Below, piece by piece: positions 15,417 through 21,125 of a stretch of DNA of 22,584 nt (position 1 is its first letter; each line of letters opens with the position of its first letter). The position numbers and the translations under genes were made by a program. The notes beneath the pieces are model-generated. The model had not been told where the DNA came from. It saw nothing but the letters and a program-made list of their open reading frames with translations, and ran no database searches. Source of the stretch: an uncultured bacterium (GTDB taxonomy: Bacteria; Verrucomicrobiota; Kiritimatiellia; RFP12; UBA1067); assembly GCA_902779075.1 (NCBI GenBank), contig CACZAK010000052.1, forward strand, positions 1-22,584, read 5' to 3'.

Positions 15417-16718
15417 ATGTTCAAAGCACTCATTTTGTCCATCGGTCGCGTACCGCTCGTCTGGCGCATCCTCGCCGGGTTCGCGTTAGGCATCGTCGGC
15501 GGGCTTCTGGCGCAGCGGAGTTTATCCCCTGACGCGCTTTCGCACATCCTCCCAGTACTCGCGCCGTTCGGCGGCGTGCTGGTGGCCATGCTCAAGATGG
15601 TCGTCTACCCAATCATCTTCTTCTCGCTCGTAATGGGAGCGGCGAGTCTGCCGCTGAGGCAGTCCGGCAAGGTCGGCGGCACCGTACTCGTGTGGTACGC
15701 ACTCACCTCGCTCGTGGCCGCCGTGCTCGGCGTGGCGCTCGCGCTCGCGCTCAACCCGACCATGACCCAGGCCGGCACGGCTGCCTCCGCACACGCCGCA
15801 GCCGCGCAGGAAATGCTCGGCAGGTCGCAGGGGGGCGGCACGTTCGCGGCGTTCTTCCTCGGACTCTTCGTCAACCCCTTCGAAGCGCTCGCGCGTGGAA
15901 GTTTCCTCCCGATCATCGTCTTCTCCATCCTCGTGGGCATCGCCGCGCGCTGTCTGCTGGATAGCGGGGACGCCAAGGCCGAAGGACCCGTACGCGCCCT
16001 CCTCACGGTCTGCGACGGCGCCCAGCGCGTCGCGTTCAAGCTGATCGACTGGGTGATGCTCTACTTCCCCATCGGCGTGTTCGCGCTCACGTTCACGAAC
16101 TTCGCGGAGAACGGTCCGCTGCTCTTCGGACCATACCTCCGGATCGTGTCGTGCGTGCTGGCATGCGTGCTGGTGATGATTTTCGTCGTGTACCCTGCGG
16201 CCATCGCAATTTTCCGTCGCGAAAACCCCTTCCGCGTGCTTGCGCGCCTGCGCGGACCGATACTGACCGCTTTCGTGACGCGCTCGAGCGCCGCGACGCT
16301 GCCCGTGAGCTTCCGCGCGATGGACGAGGCGGGCGTACCGCGCGCCATTTCCTCCTTCTCCCTTCCGCTCGGCGCCACGGTGAACATGGACGGCGTGTGC
16401 GTGCATCTCCCCGTGTTCGCGATCCTCGCGGCAAACATGTTCGGCCTGGAGCTCACGGCCGTGCAGCTTCTCACGCTCGTCGTCTCCGTGATGTTCGCCT
16501 CGGTCGGCGCAGGCGGCGTGCCTGGCGGCTCGGTGTTCCTGCTCTTCATGGTGCTCGACAACATGGGCCTAGCGCCGGACCAGACGGCGATGATCGTCGC
16601 GCTCGCGCTCGGCATCAACCCGATCCTCGACATGTTCGAGACGTGCTGCAACGTAACGGGCGACAACGTGTGTACCTACGTCGTCGGAGCTCCCAAATGT
16701 GAACAATCAAATCATTGA
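15417..16718 (+). CDS. Dicarboxylate/amino acid:cation symporter (DAACS/SLC1 family) with an altered substrate site
   Basis: This 433-residue membrane transporter has the family fold. A hydrophobic N-terminal half is followed by the HP1 serine motif TRSSAATLP (288-296), the TM7 cation motif ATVNMDG (320-326) and the HP2 tip AGGVPGGS (365-372). The TM8 block is NPILDMFETCCNVTGDN (401-417). In glutamate and aspartate carriers TM8 has an arginine that holds the substrate side-chain carboxylate; here that position is Glu408. Asp405, Asn412 and Asp416 are kept. Sodium-coupled uptake is therefore likely, but of a neutral or basic amino acid rather than an acidic one. I chose the ATG at 15417 because the promoter leaves no room for the upstream ATG at 15354. 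The last residues (KCEQSNH) come from a TGTGAACAAT repeat. A small membrane protein gene follows 27 bp later. Confidence 0.88.
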   Translation: MFKALILSIGRVPLVWRILAGFALGIVGGLLAQRSLSPDALSHILPVLAPFGGVLVAMLKMVVYPIIFFSLVMGAASLPLRQSGKVGGTVLVWYALTSLVAAVLGVALALALNPTMTQAGTAASAHAAAAQEMLGRSQGGGTFAAFFLGLFVNPFEALARGSFLPIIVFSILVGIAARCLLDSGDAKAEGPVRALLTVCDGAQRVAFKLIDWVMLYFPIGVFALTFTNFAENGPLLFGPYLRIVSCVLACVLVMIFVVYPAAIAIFRRENPFRVLARLRGPILTAFVTRSSAATLPVSFRAMDEAGVPRAISSFSLPLGATVNMDGVCVHLPVFAILAANMFGLELTAVQLLTLVVSVMFASVGAGGVPGGSVFLLFMVLDNMGLAPDQTAMIVALALGINPILDMFETCCNVTGDNVCTYVVGAPKCEQSNH

Positions 16719-16745
16719 AAACGCAATAGAAATAGAAAGGTTAAC

Positions 16746-17327
16746 ATGACATTCTGGTTCTTCGTTCTTGGCGTGCCGTTGTTCGGCTACGGTCTTTTTA
16801 CGGTGCTCAAACCGCAAATGGCCACGCGCTTCCTGCTCGCGTTCCCGCGTAACCGCGTGGCTGCACAGGTACTGTGCGCAGCCGCGTGGCTGTGGACGGC
16901 GTATGAGATTGACACGATAGGTATCGAGGTGTTCGACCGTATCGTGCGTCGCTTGTGGTTCTTATCGTCCGATATTCCGGGGATGGTGTGGATTCTTGCG
17001 ATTATACTCACAATCCTCACATGCCTCTGGATGGAGAACCTGCTCACGCTCCGCGCCCTCAGCGCGCTGCTGATGCTCTTCCCGGCGGAACTCTTCCCGG
17101 CAGTGCGCCTTTGCGACACGTCCTGGCGCCTAACGCTTGTCGTGTTCGCCTATATCTGCGCTGTCATCGGAATGGTCGGCATGTTCTATCCGTGGCACCT
17201 CCGCCGTCTGCTCACATGGCGCGCCGAGAAACCGTCGCGCGTCCTAGCCTTCGGCGCCACCTACCTCGCAATCGGCGTCCTCTTCCTAGTGCTAGGCACC
17301 CTCAGCGCCACCCACGTAATCTCCTAA
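16746..17327 (+). CDS. Small polytopic membrane protein, function unknown
   Basis: This 193-residue, very hydrophobic protein has about five or six predicted membrane segments (roughly 3-20, 38-54, 80-97, 100-118, 128-148 and 166-188). Basic loops such as FPRNRVAA and HLRRLLTWRAEKPSR separate them. No motif of a known family is recognised. It begins 27 bp after the symporter gene with an AAAGG site 6-7 nt before the ATG, so it is probably co-transcribed and could assist or accompany the transporter; that link is inference. It converges on the gene ending at 17407. Confidence 0.7.
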   Translation: MTFWFFVLGVPLFGYGLFTVLKPQMATRFLLAFPRNRVAAQVLCAAAWLWTAYEIDTIGIEVFDRIVRRLWFLSSDIPGMVWILAIILTILTCLWMENLLTLRALSALLMLFPAELFPAVRLCDTSWRLTLVVFAYICAVIGMVGMFYPWHLRRLLTWRAEKPSRVLAFGATYLAIGVLFLVLGTLSATHVIS

Positions 17328-17347
17328 GTCGCTGCTCAAAAACAAGT
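17326..17347. repeat. 22-bp sequence shared with 22485-22506
   Basis: The stretch begins CTAAGTCG, followed by CTCAAAAA and AA with a few variable bases. It matches 22485-22506 at 18 of 22 positions. It includes the stop codon of the membrane protein gene. It could be a dispersed element or chance similarity. Confidence 0.3.
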
Positions 17348-17357
17348 CGTTTCTTGC

Positions 17358-17396
17358 TTTCTCTGCGCTCTCAGCCTCTCTGCGCCTCTGCGTGAA
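17358..17396. repeat. CGCAGAG-type low-complexity repeat between convergent genes
   Basis: On the minus strand this 39-bp stretch is built of variants of GCGCAGAG and GGCTGAGAG. Similar purine-rich repeats are scattered between genes in many environmental bacteria. It fills most of the 79-bp gap between convergent genes; no classical terminator hairpin is seen there. Confidence 0.45.
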
Positions 17397-17406
17397 CCTT
17401 TAACGC

Positions 17407-18264
17407 CTACTCGTCAAGCTCCAAGGTCGCTTCGTAGCCGCGCAGGACGTCGGGCAGGGGAATCGGATAGATGCCCATCGACTGCAACTGCGCGTTCGCC
17501 TTGAGCCAGTAGCCGTATGCCTCCGCCTTGTCGAGCATCTTTCCAGATGCGGGGGAACAGAGACGGGCGAGGTGCCTCTCGGCTTTCTCCCGATAGGAAG
17601 CTTCAAGTTTCTGACGCCGTGCCAGTGCTTCGAGGTAGCCGTCGATGTCGCCGCCATCCGAAAGGTAAACGCGAAGATCGCTCTTGATTTTTGCGACGAT
17701 GCGTTTGAGGTCTGCCGTCTCGGTGAAGTCCGCCTCCGCAATGCGGATCGGCTGGCGAAGCGACGCCTCGAATTCTGCGTCTGTTGGACGTGGGCCGTTG
17801 AGCACGGGGACAGGCCGCCCCGGCTCGGCAAACGCCGCCATGAGCCGCTCTGCGGCGTTTGTGAACGCCGCAGCGGCGGCTTCGACGCGCTGGCGGTCGC
17901 CGTTGATCGTCTGACGAGCCAGCGGCCTTGCGTTGCGGTAGGCGACAGGCTGCGGAGACGCAACCGTCGGCGGTGACGGTACGGTAGGGTCGCCGTTCCC
18001 TGCCGACGGCCGCCGGGTGAAGTGTCCCACCAGATACACGGCAATCCCTGCTGTGAGCGCGGCAACGATGGCGGAAACAACCACCACGCGCTTTCGGACA
18101 CCGCGCACTTCGCCGTTCGCCTTCGAGCCGTCGGCGGCGACAACCTTGATCGCCTTTATGCCCTGTGCGCGCAGAGTCTCGAACACCTCTTCGCGCGAAG
18201 AGGCGTTCATGGAATCCTCATGTCGGACTCCGTCGCTCGTCCTATATACGTAGGTGAACTTCAC
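17407..18264 (-). CDS. Single-pass membrane protein with PilC/GspF-N-like domain (paralogue of 19662-20714)
   Basis: The 285 residues comprise an N-terminal domain (1-45, [12 protein letters not shown]...[11 protein letters not shown]), a membrane helix (about 59-79, after a basic RKR), a Pro-rich linker (86-105) and a helical C-terminal part (about 115-285). The N-terminal domain aligns by eye with that of the gene at 19662-20714. It also resembles the short N-terminal domain of PilC/GspF (F-x-Y, an acidic middle, then L-R-x-x-G). Function is unknown; it may sit in the inner membrane with its C-terminus outside. The start is GTG at 18264, inside a GTGA overlap with the end of the four-helix-bundle gene. 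No ribosome binding site is seen, and the inserted repeat unit occupies the place where one would be. Confidence 0.7.
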   Translation of the reverse strand: MKFTYVYRTSDGVRHEDSMNASSREEVFETLRAQGIKAIKVVAADGSKANGEVRGVRKRVVVVSAIVAALTAGIAVYLVGHFTRRPSAGNGDPTVPSPPTVASPQPVAYRNARPLARQTINGDRQRVEAAAAAFTNAAERLMAAFAEPGRPVPVLNGPRPTDAEFEASLRQPIRIAEADFTETADLKRIVAKIKSDLRVYLSDGGDIDGYLEALARRQKLEASYREKAERHLARLCSPASGKMLDKAEAYGYWLKANAQLQSMGIYPIPLPDVLRGYEATLELDE

Positions 18265-18725
18265 AAGTATGCAGGGGAATTGGAAACTGGGAATTGGGAA
18301 TTGGGTGGAGGGGTGGAGGAAGATTGGGAATTGGGAACTGGGAATTGGGAATTGGGTGGAGGAGTGGAGGAATTCGGGCGAGAGAGTTTTTGAATCATCG
18401 CAAAAAGCATCTTGCTGATGTTGCGAGTCGTATCATAAACATCCTCTGGGACTTTAACATAGTTGAACCGCTCGGCTAATTCAAGTTGAGTGCGGACCTC
18501 GGAGACCGAACCTCTAGCAATAGAAAGGAATCGAGCATATTCGGTACGGGAATTACGACCATTGCCCTCTGCGATATTTGATGGAATGGAAACGACAGCA
18601 CGTCGCAACTGATCTGCAAGTGCAAATCTTTCCTCTGCCGGAAATTTACGCACAAGGCCATAAACCTTTTCGCAAAGGTTCATCGCCATCTGCCACACAT
18701 TCAGATCTTTATAATCTCTAACCAT
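18261..18725 (-). CDS. Four-helix-bundle protein (23S rRNA IVS / Avd-like family)
   Basis: The 154 residues begin [22 protein letters not shown]. They continue with [18 protein letters not shown] and [13 protein letters not shown], then [22 protein letters not shown], the consensus of the four-helix-bundle family first seen in intervening sequences of 23S rRNA genes. Relatives include Avd proteins of diversity-generating retroelements; no reverse transcriptase is present here. The family core ends near residue 112. The last 40 residues ([15 protein letters not shown] and similar) are translated from the GGGAATTG-type repeat and are probably unstructured. The start could also be the ATG at 18737; each has a GGAAAG stretch upstream. 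The stop overlaps the next gene's GTG by 4 bp. Molecular role is unknown, with nucleic-acid binding suspected for the family. Confidence 0.85.
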   Translation of the reverse strand: MVRDYKDLNVWQMAMNLCEKVYGLVRKFPAEERFALADQLRRAVVSIPSNIAEGNGRNSRTEYARFLSIARGSVSEVRTQLELAERFNYVKVPEDVYDTTRNISKMLFAMIQKLSRPNSSTPPPNSQFPVPNSQSSSTPPPNSQFPVSNSPAYL

Positions 18726-18789
18726 CCTACTTTCCATTCCTACTTTCCAACTCCCAATTCCCAATTCCCAACTCCCAATTCCCAATTCC
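18265..18789. other. 525-bp repeat-bounded unit carrying the four-helix-bundle gene (possible mobile cassette)
   Basis: Everything between the TAG of the secreted-protein gene (18790-18792) and the GTG of the next gene (18264) belongs to this unit. It consists of inverted GGGAATTG-type repeats and the four-helix-bundle gene. The three genes around it otherwise form one tight operon. No transposase, target duplication or classical terminal repeat is visible, so a mobile nature is inference. Confidence 0.4.
18274..18373. repeat. Left repeat block of the four-helix-bundle unit
   Basis: About 100 bp made of GGGAATTG and GGTGGAGG words. A 37-bp unit occurs twice (18285-18321 and 18336-18372) with one difference in 37. 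The 18-mer at 18288-18305 has its exact reverse complement in the right block (18753-18770). Confidence 0.85.
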
Positions 18790-18790
18790 C
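18747..18790. repeat. Right repeat block, inverted relative to the left
   Basis: About 44 bp of CCCAATTCCCAA words, reaching the last base of the neighbouring gene's stop codon. A second small repeat, GGAAAGTAGGA(A)TGG on the minus strand (about 18722-18747), follows and supplies both candidate start codons of the four-helix-bundle gene. Confidence 0.85.
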
Positions 18791-19665
18791 TACAACCTCT
18801 TCGGAGAAGGTATAGGCAGGGCGTTTGCGGGGCCGCGTTCCTTGCTGGCGTTGATGTCCTCCCAAATCGCCTTCTGGACTGCGTTCGTGGGGGCGGGCGC
18901 CCAGCCCTCGCGGCACGCCTTGCGGTAGGTCGATTCGATGTAGGGGATCACGCCAAGCTGCTTGAGGTAGGGCGAGCAGCGGTTGATCACGTCAATCGGA
19001 AGCTCCGCGACAGGCGAATCGTCGAGCTGCGTGGGGTTGCCGATGAAGCCGGTGAGCGGGTTGTTGTATTCGCTTCCGATGCCGCCGCAGAGGTAGCAGA
19101 ACGCGCGGAGCAGTTCCATCTGGGTGCGGCTCTTCACGTTCTTGTCCTTGAACTTGCCGATGTTGACCTTAGCCCACTTGTCCTCCGGCGCGACGAGTAT
19201 TGCCGGGTCGGTCGCGTTGTCAACCACGATCACCACGGCCTTCGCGTCGTTGCCGAGAAGGTACTTGTTCACGTCCGCCACGTCCTCCGCCTTCGCGTCG
19301 AGCGTGTCGATCCTCACGCGCAGGAACTTGCCGAGCACGTTCATCGTCTTGGCAATGTCCTTTGTCTCGACCGTCTGCTGGAGGTTCGCATAGACGATGC
19401 GCCCCTTGCCCTCTGTCTTGCGGACGATTCCGCCCGCGTAGGCGATGCGCTCCGCCCGCTGCTTTGCGCGGTACGCCTCGCGCTGCTCCGGAGGCAACGC
19501 CTCCAATGCGGCCTTGCGCTTTGCGTAGAACGCCTTAAGCTCGTCCTTGGTCATCTGGTTCATGGGCTTTTCCATGACCGGAATCGTGGGAAACTCCGGG
19601 TCCGGGGCCCCGAACGACATTGCCGCGCACAGTGCGGCGGCAGCGATTAATAGTAGTTTTTTCAT
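18790..19665 (-). CDS. Secreted protein of unknown function
   Basis: The 291 residues start with a clear signal peptide (1-19, KKLLLIAAAALCAAMSFGA). A charged helical segment follows (about 38-78, KDELKAFYAKRKAALEALPPEQREAY). Next is an alpha/beta-looking region with KGRIVYANLQQTVE (about 87-100), VLGKFLRVRIDTLDA, AKAVVIVVDNATDPAILVAPEDKWAKVNI and FCYLCGGIGSEYNNPL. I do not recognise the family. The ATG overlaps the stop of the upstream gene (ATGA, 19662-19665), so the two are translationally coupled and their products may work together at the membrane. The stop codon directly borders the repeat-bounded unit. Confidence 0.7.
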   Translation of the reverse strand: MKKLLLIAAAALCAAMSFGAPDPEFPTIPVMEKPMNQMTKDELKAFYAKRKAALEALPPEQREAYRAKQRAERIAYAGGIVRKTEGKGRIVYANLQQTVETKDIAKTMNVLGKFLRVRIDTLDAKAEDVADVNKYLLGNDAKAVVIVVDNATDPAILVAPEDKWAKVNIGKFKDKNVKSRTQMELLRAFCYLCGGIGSEYNNPLTGFIGNPTQLDDSPVAELPIDVINRCSPYLKQLGVIPYIESTYRKACREGWAPAPTNAVQKAIWEDINASKERGPANALPIPSPKRL

Positions 19666-20714
19666 TGTTTGTTTTCTCCGTTGTTTATCGTTTCTCCGCT
19701 GGCGGTTGTTTCTCCGCTGGCGTCAGCGCCGCCGTTGGCTGCGGCCTCCGCCTCCTTAGCCTCGCGCATCTTGCGGTATCGTTCGAGCTGGTAGTAGGTT
19801 GCTTTCGGAACCTTGAGGTGCGAGCAGCCCTTGTTTTCCAGCATCTTGTTGCATCCCTCGATGAACTTGTCGTATTCTTCGGCGGTGTATTCGCCGCTCT
19901 TGCGGATTTTGCGCAGCTCCTGTTCGAGGTCGCGCTTGTACTGTCCCATCTCAATCAACTGGTCGAACTGCTCCTGCATGACCTGTCCGAAAGTCTTGTT
20001 CTCCTCGCGCATGATCTTCTGAATCTCCGTCTTGATCTCGCGCACCTGTTCGCGGAGCTGACGGTTGTACTCGTTGTCCTGGCCCTCGGCGAGGGCGACA
20101 TCTTCCGTGAGGGACTTCTCGAAGTCGCGTCCGATCTTGTCGAAGCGCAGACCGCCCTCGATCTGGTCGCCAGGGGTGATTTCTAGGAACCCGCCGATGA
20201 GGTCGTCGCTGTCGTACTTGAACTTCTGCGGCGGCTCGGGCTTGCGGGGAATCACGCGGCGAGGATACTTCTTCGCGGTGGAGGGCGCGAGGCGCGGATT
20301 CGGCTTGGGGGCTTCCGGTTCCGGCTCGACCTTCGTCTCTACTACGGTGACCGGCGCGGGTTTTTCCACCTTATCCGTATCGACGGCGGGCTTGGGAGGC
20401 TTCGGTTTCGCCGGCTTGACCTCCCTGACGCGCTTGGGCTTTGCTTTTCCCTCGTCCTTGGGCGCGGGAGTACCGTCCTTGAAGAAGAAGCACGCGCCGA
20501 TGGCCAACGCGACCACGGCGATTCCCGCGACGATACCGCGCGCAGCCGACGGTGACCTACCGCCAGACGCCTTGCTCGCCTTGCCCTCGTGAACGGCAAT
20601 GGCGGAAATGCCGCGTTTCTTGAGTTCAGCCCACACGGCGGCCTTGTTGGGAACGTCAAGTTCAAGCGACTTCATCTCGCCGGACTTGTCCCTGTATGTG
20701 ACGTTAAAAATCAT
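19662..20714 (-). CDS. Single-pass membrane protein with PilC/GspF-N-like domain, TonB-like linker and helical tail
   Basis: The 350 residues start with a domain (1-44, MIFNVTYRDKSGEMKS...LKKRGISAIAVHEG) related to that of the gene ending at 17407. A membrane helix follows (about 59-78), then a long Pro/Lys/Glu linker like those that span the periplasm (81-165), and a charged helical region (about 195-322). The tail is low in complexity (SGETTASGET, from a short DNA repeat). Function is unknown. The layout resembles TonB- or GspC/PilP-like proteins that reach across the periplasm. It is the first gene of the operon, with GGAGAA 7 nt before the ATG and a TGATATAAT promoter 34 bp upstream. Confidence 0.72.
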   Translation of the reverse strand: MIFNVTYRDKSGEMKSLELDVPNKAAVWAELKKRGISAIAVHEGKASKASGGRSPSAARGIVAGIAVVALAIGACFFFKDGTPAPKDEGKAKPKRVREVKPAKPKPPKPAVDTDKVEKPAPVTVVETKVEPEPEAPKPNPRLAPSTAKKYPRRVIPRKPEPPQKFKYDSDDLIGGFLEITPGDQIEGGLRFDKIGRDFEKSLTEDVALAEGQDNEYNRQLREQVREIKTEIQKIMREENKTFGQVMQEQFDQLIEMGQYKRDLEQELRKIRKSGEYTAEEYDKFIEGCNKMLENKGCSHLKVPKATYYQLERYRKMREAKEAEAAANGGADASGETTASGETINNGENKQ

Positions 20715-20747
20715 TCTACAATTCTCCGCTGATGAATGTGGCCGCTC

Positions 20748-20756
20748 ATTATATCA
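20748..20756 (-). promoter_or_regulatory. Extended -10 promoter of the 20714 operon
   Basis: TGATATAAT on the minus strand (perfect TATAAT at 20748-20753). The predicted leader is about 27 nt and carries GGAGAA (complement of 20722-20727) at a normal distance from the ATG at 20714. Confidence 0.65.
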
Positions 20757-20857
20757 TTTTTATCGGATTTTTGGTAGATGGCAATCTGATAGAAAAAAAC
20801 GCGCCCTCCTGGTCGCACCCCGTCGCTCCCGCCCCCGCCGCCCCCAGTTGTCCTGTG

Positions 20858-20878
20858 CCGGGCGATATCATCGCCCGG
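20858..20878. terminator. Perfect 9-bp hairpin, possible terminator
   Basis: CCGGGCGAT and ATCGCCCGG enclose a 3-base loop (ATC). On the plus strand it is followed by TTCTTCGTTTC, only partly T-rich, and no plus-strand gene lies before it. On the minus strand no T-run follows. It may end read-through from the gene at 21126 or be a palindromic repeat. Confidence 0.35.
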
Positions 20879-20928
20879 TTCTTCGTTTCACCATCCCCCA
20901 CTAATTCCCACTAAATTTCCAATCTTTG

Positions 20929-20956
20929 TTGATTTCCGCACCGGAAATAGTACAAT
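20929..20956 (+). promoter_or_regulatory. Plus-strand promoter with a palindrome in the spacer
   Basis: TTGATT (20929-20934), a 16-bp spacer and TACAAT (20951-20956) form the best -35/-10 pair in the window. ATTTCCG and CGGAAAT (20932-20948) form a perfect dyad with 7-bp arms around CAC, almost filling the spacer, as an operator would. The nearest open frame on this strand is the ATPase remnant starting at 21002. Confidence 0.5.
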
Positions 20957-21001
20957 ACTTGCATCGGTAAAAATCCGAAGTTGAACCCCGTATTTTGACA
21001 G

Positions 21002-21125
21002 ATGTCAAGACTGATGGTTGAATGGATGAAGACGATGGCGCACGAGTACGCCGTTATATCGATCATGGGGCTAAGGCAGTCCGGGCGACGCCCTGCCGAA
21101 GATTTCGTAGCGGGTACGGGCCCTG
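21002..21125 (+). pseudogene. Fragment of an AAA-type ATPase (DUF4143/AAA_14-like), frameshifted at Walker A
   Basis: From the ATG at 21002 the frame reads MSRLMVEWMKTMAHEYAVIS and then IMGLRQSG, closely resembling the N-terminus of DUF4143-type ATPases (R-x-L, helix, YPVVTVTGPRQSGKTTL). Directly after RQSG the Lys-Thr of Walker A is missing. The expected continuation is found in another frame from 21088 (TPCRRFRSGY, compare TTLCRRxFxGY). A loss of about 4 nt at 21085-21088 would explain this. The similarity stops near 21120, at the end of the neighbouring gene. In its present frame the product would be 49 residues and inactive. Family assignment rests on memory of the consensus. Confidence 0.5.

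Larger units (their letters stand above)
20757..21001. other. Intergenic stretch without a gene; hairpin and plus-strand promoter
   Basis: The region between the operon promoter and the ATPase remnant has no supported gene. It contains a C-rich run (about 20816-20846), a perfect 9-bp stem (20858-20878) and a plus-strand promoter with a palindrome (20929-20956). No tRNA or known small RNA is recognised. Confidence 0.6.

Noticed and set aside
18261..18790. Diversity-generating retroelement
   Set aside because: The four-helix-bundle protein resembles Avd, but no reverse transcriptase, template repeat or adenine-biased variable repeat was found in the window.
20958..21125. Structured small RNA behind the plus-strand promoter
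   Set aside because: I found no tmRNA, SRP, 6S or tRNA features, and the sequence is better explained as a coding remnant of an ATPase.
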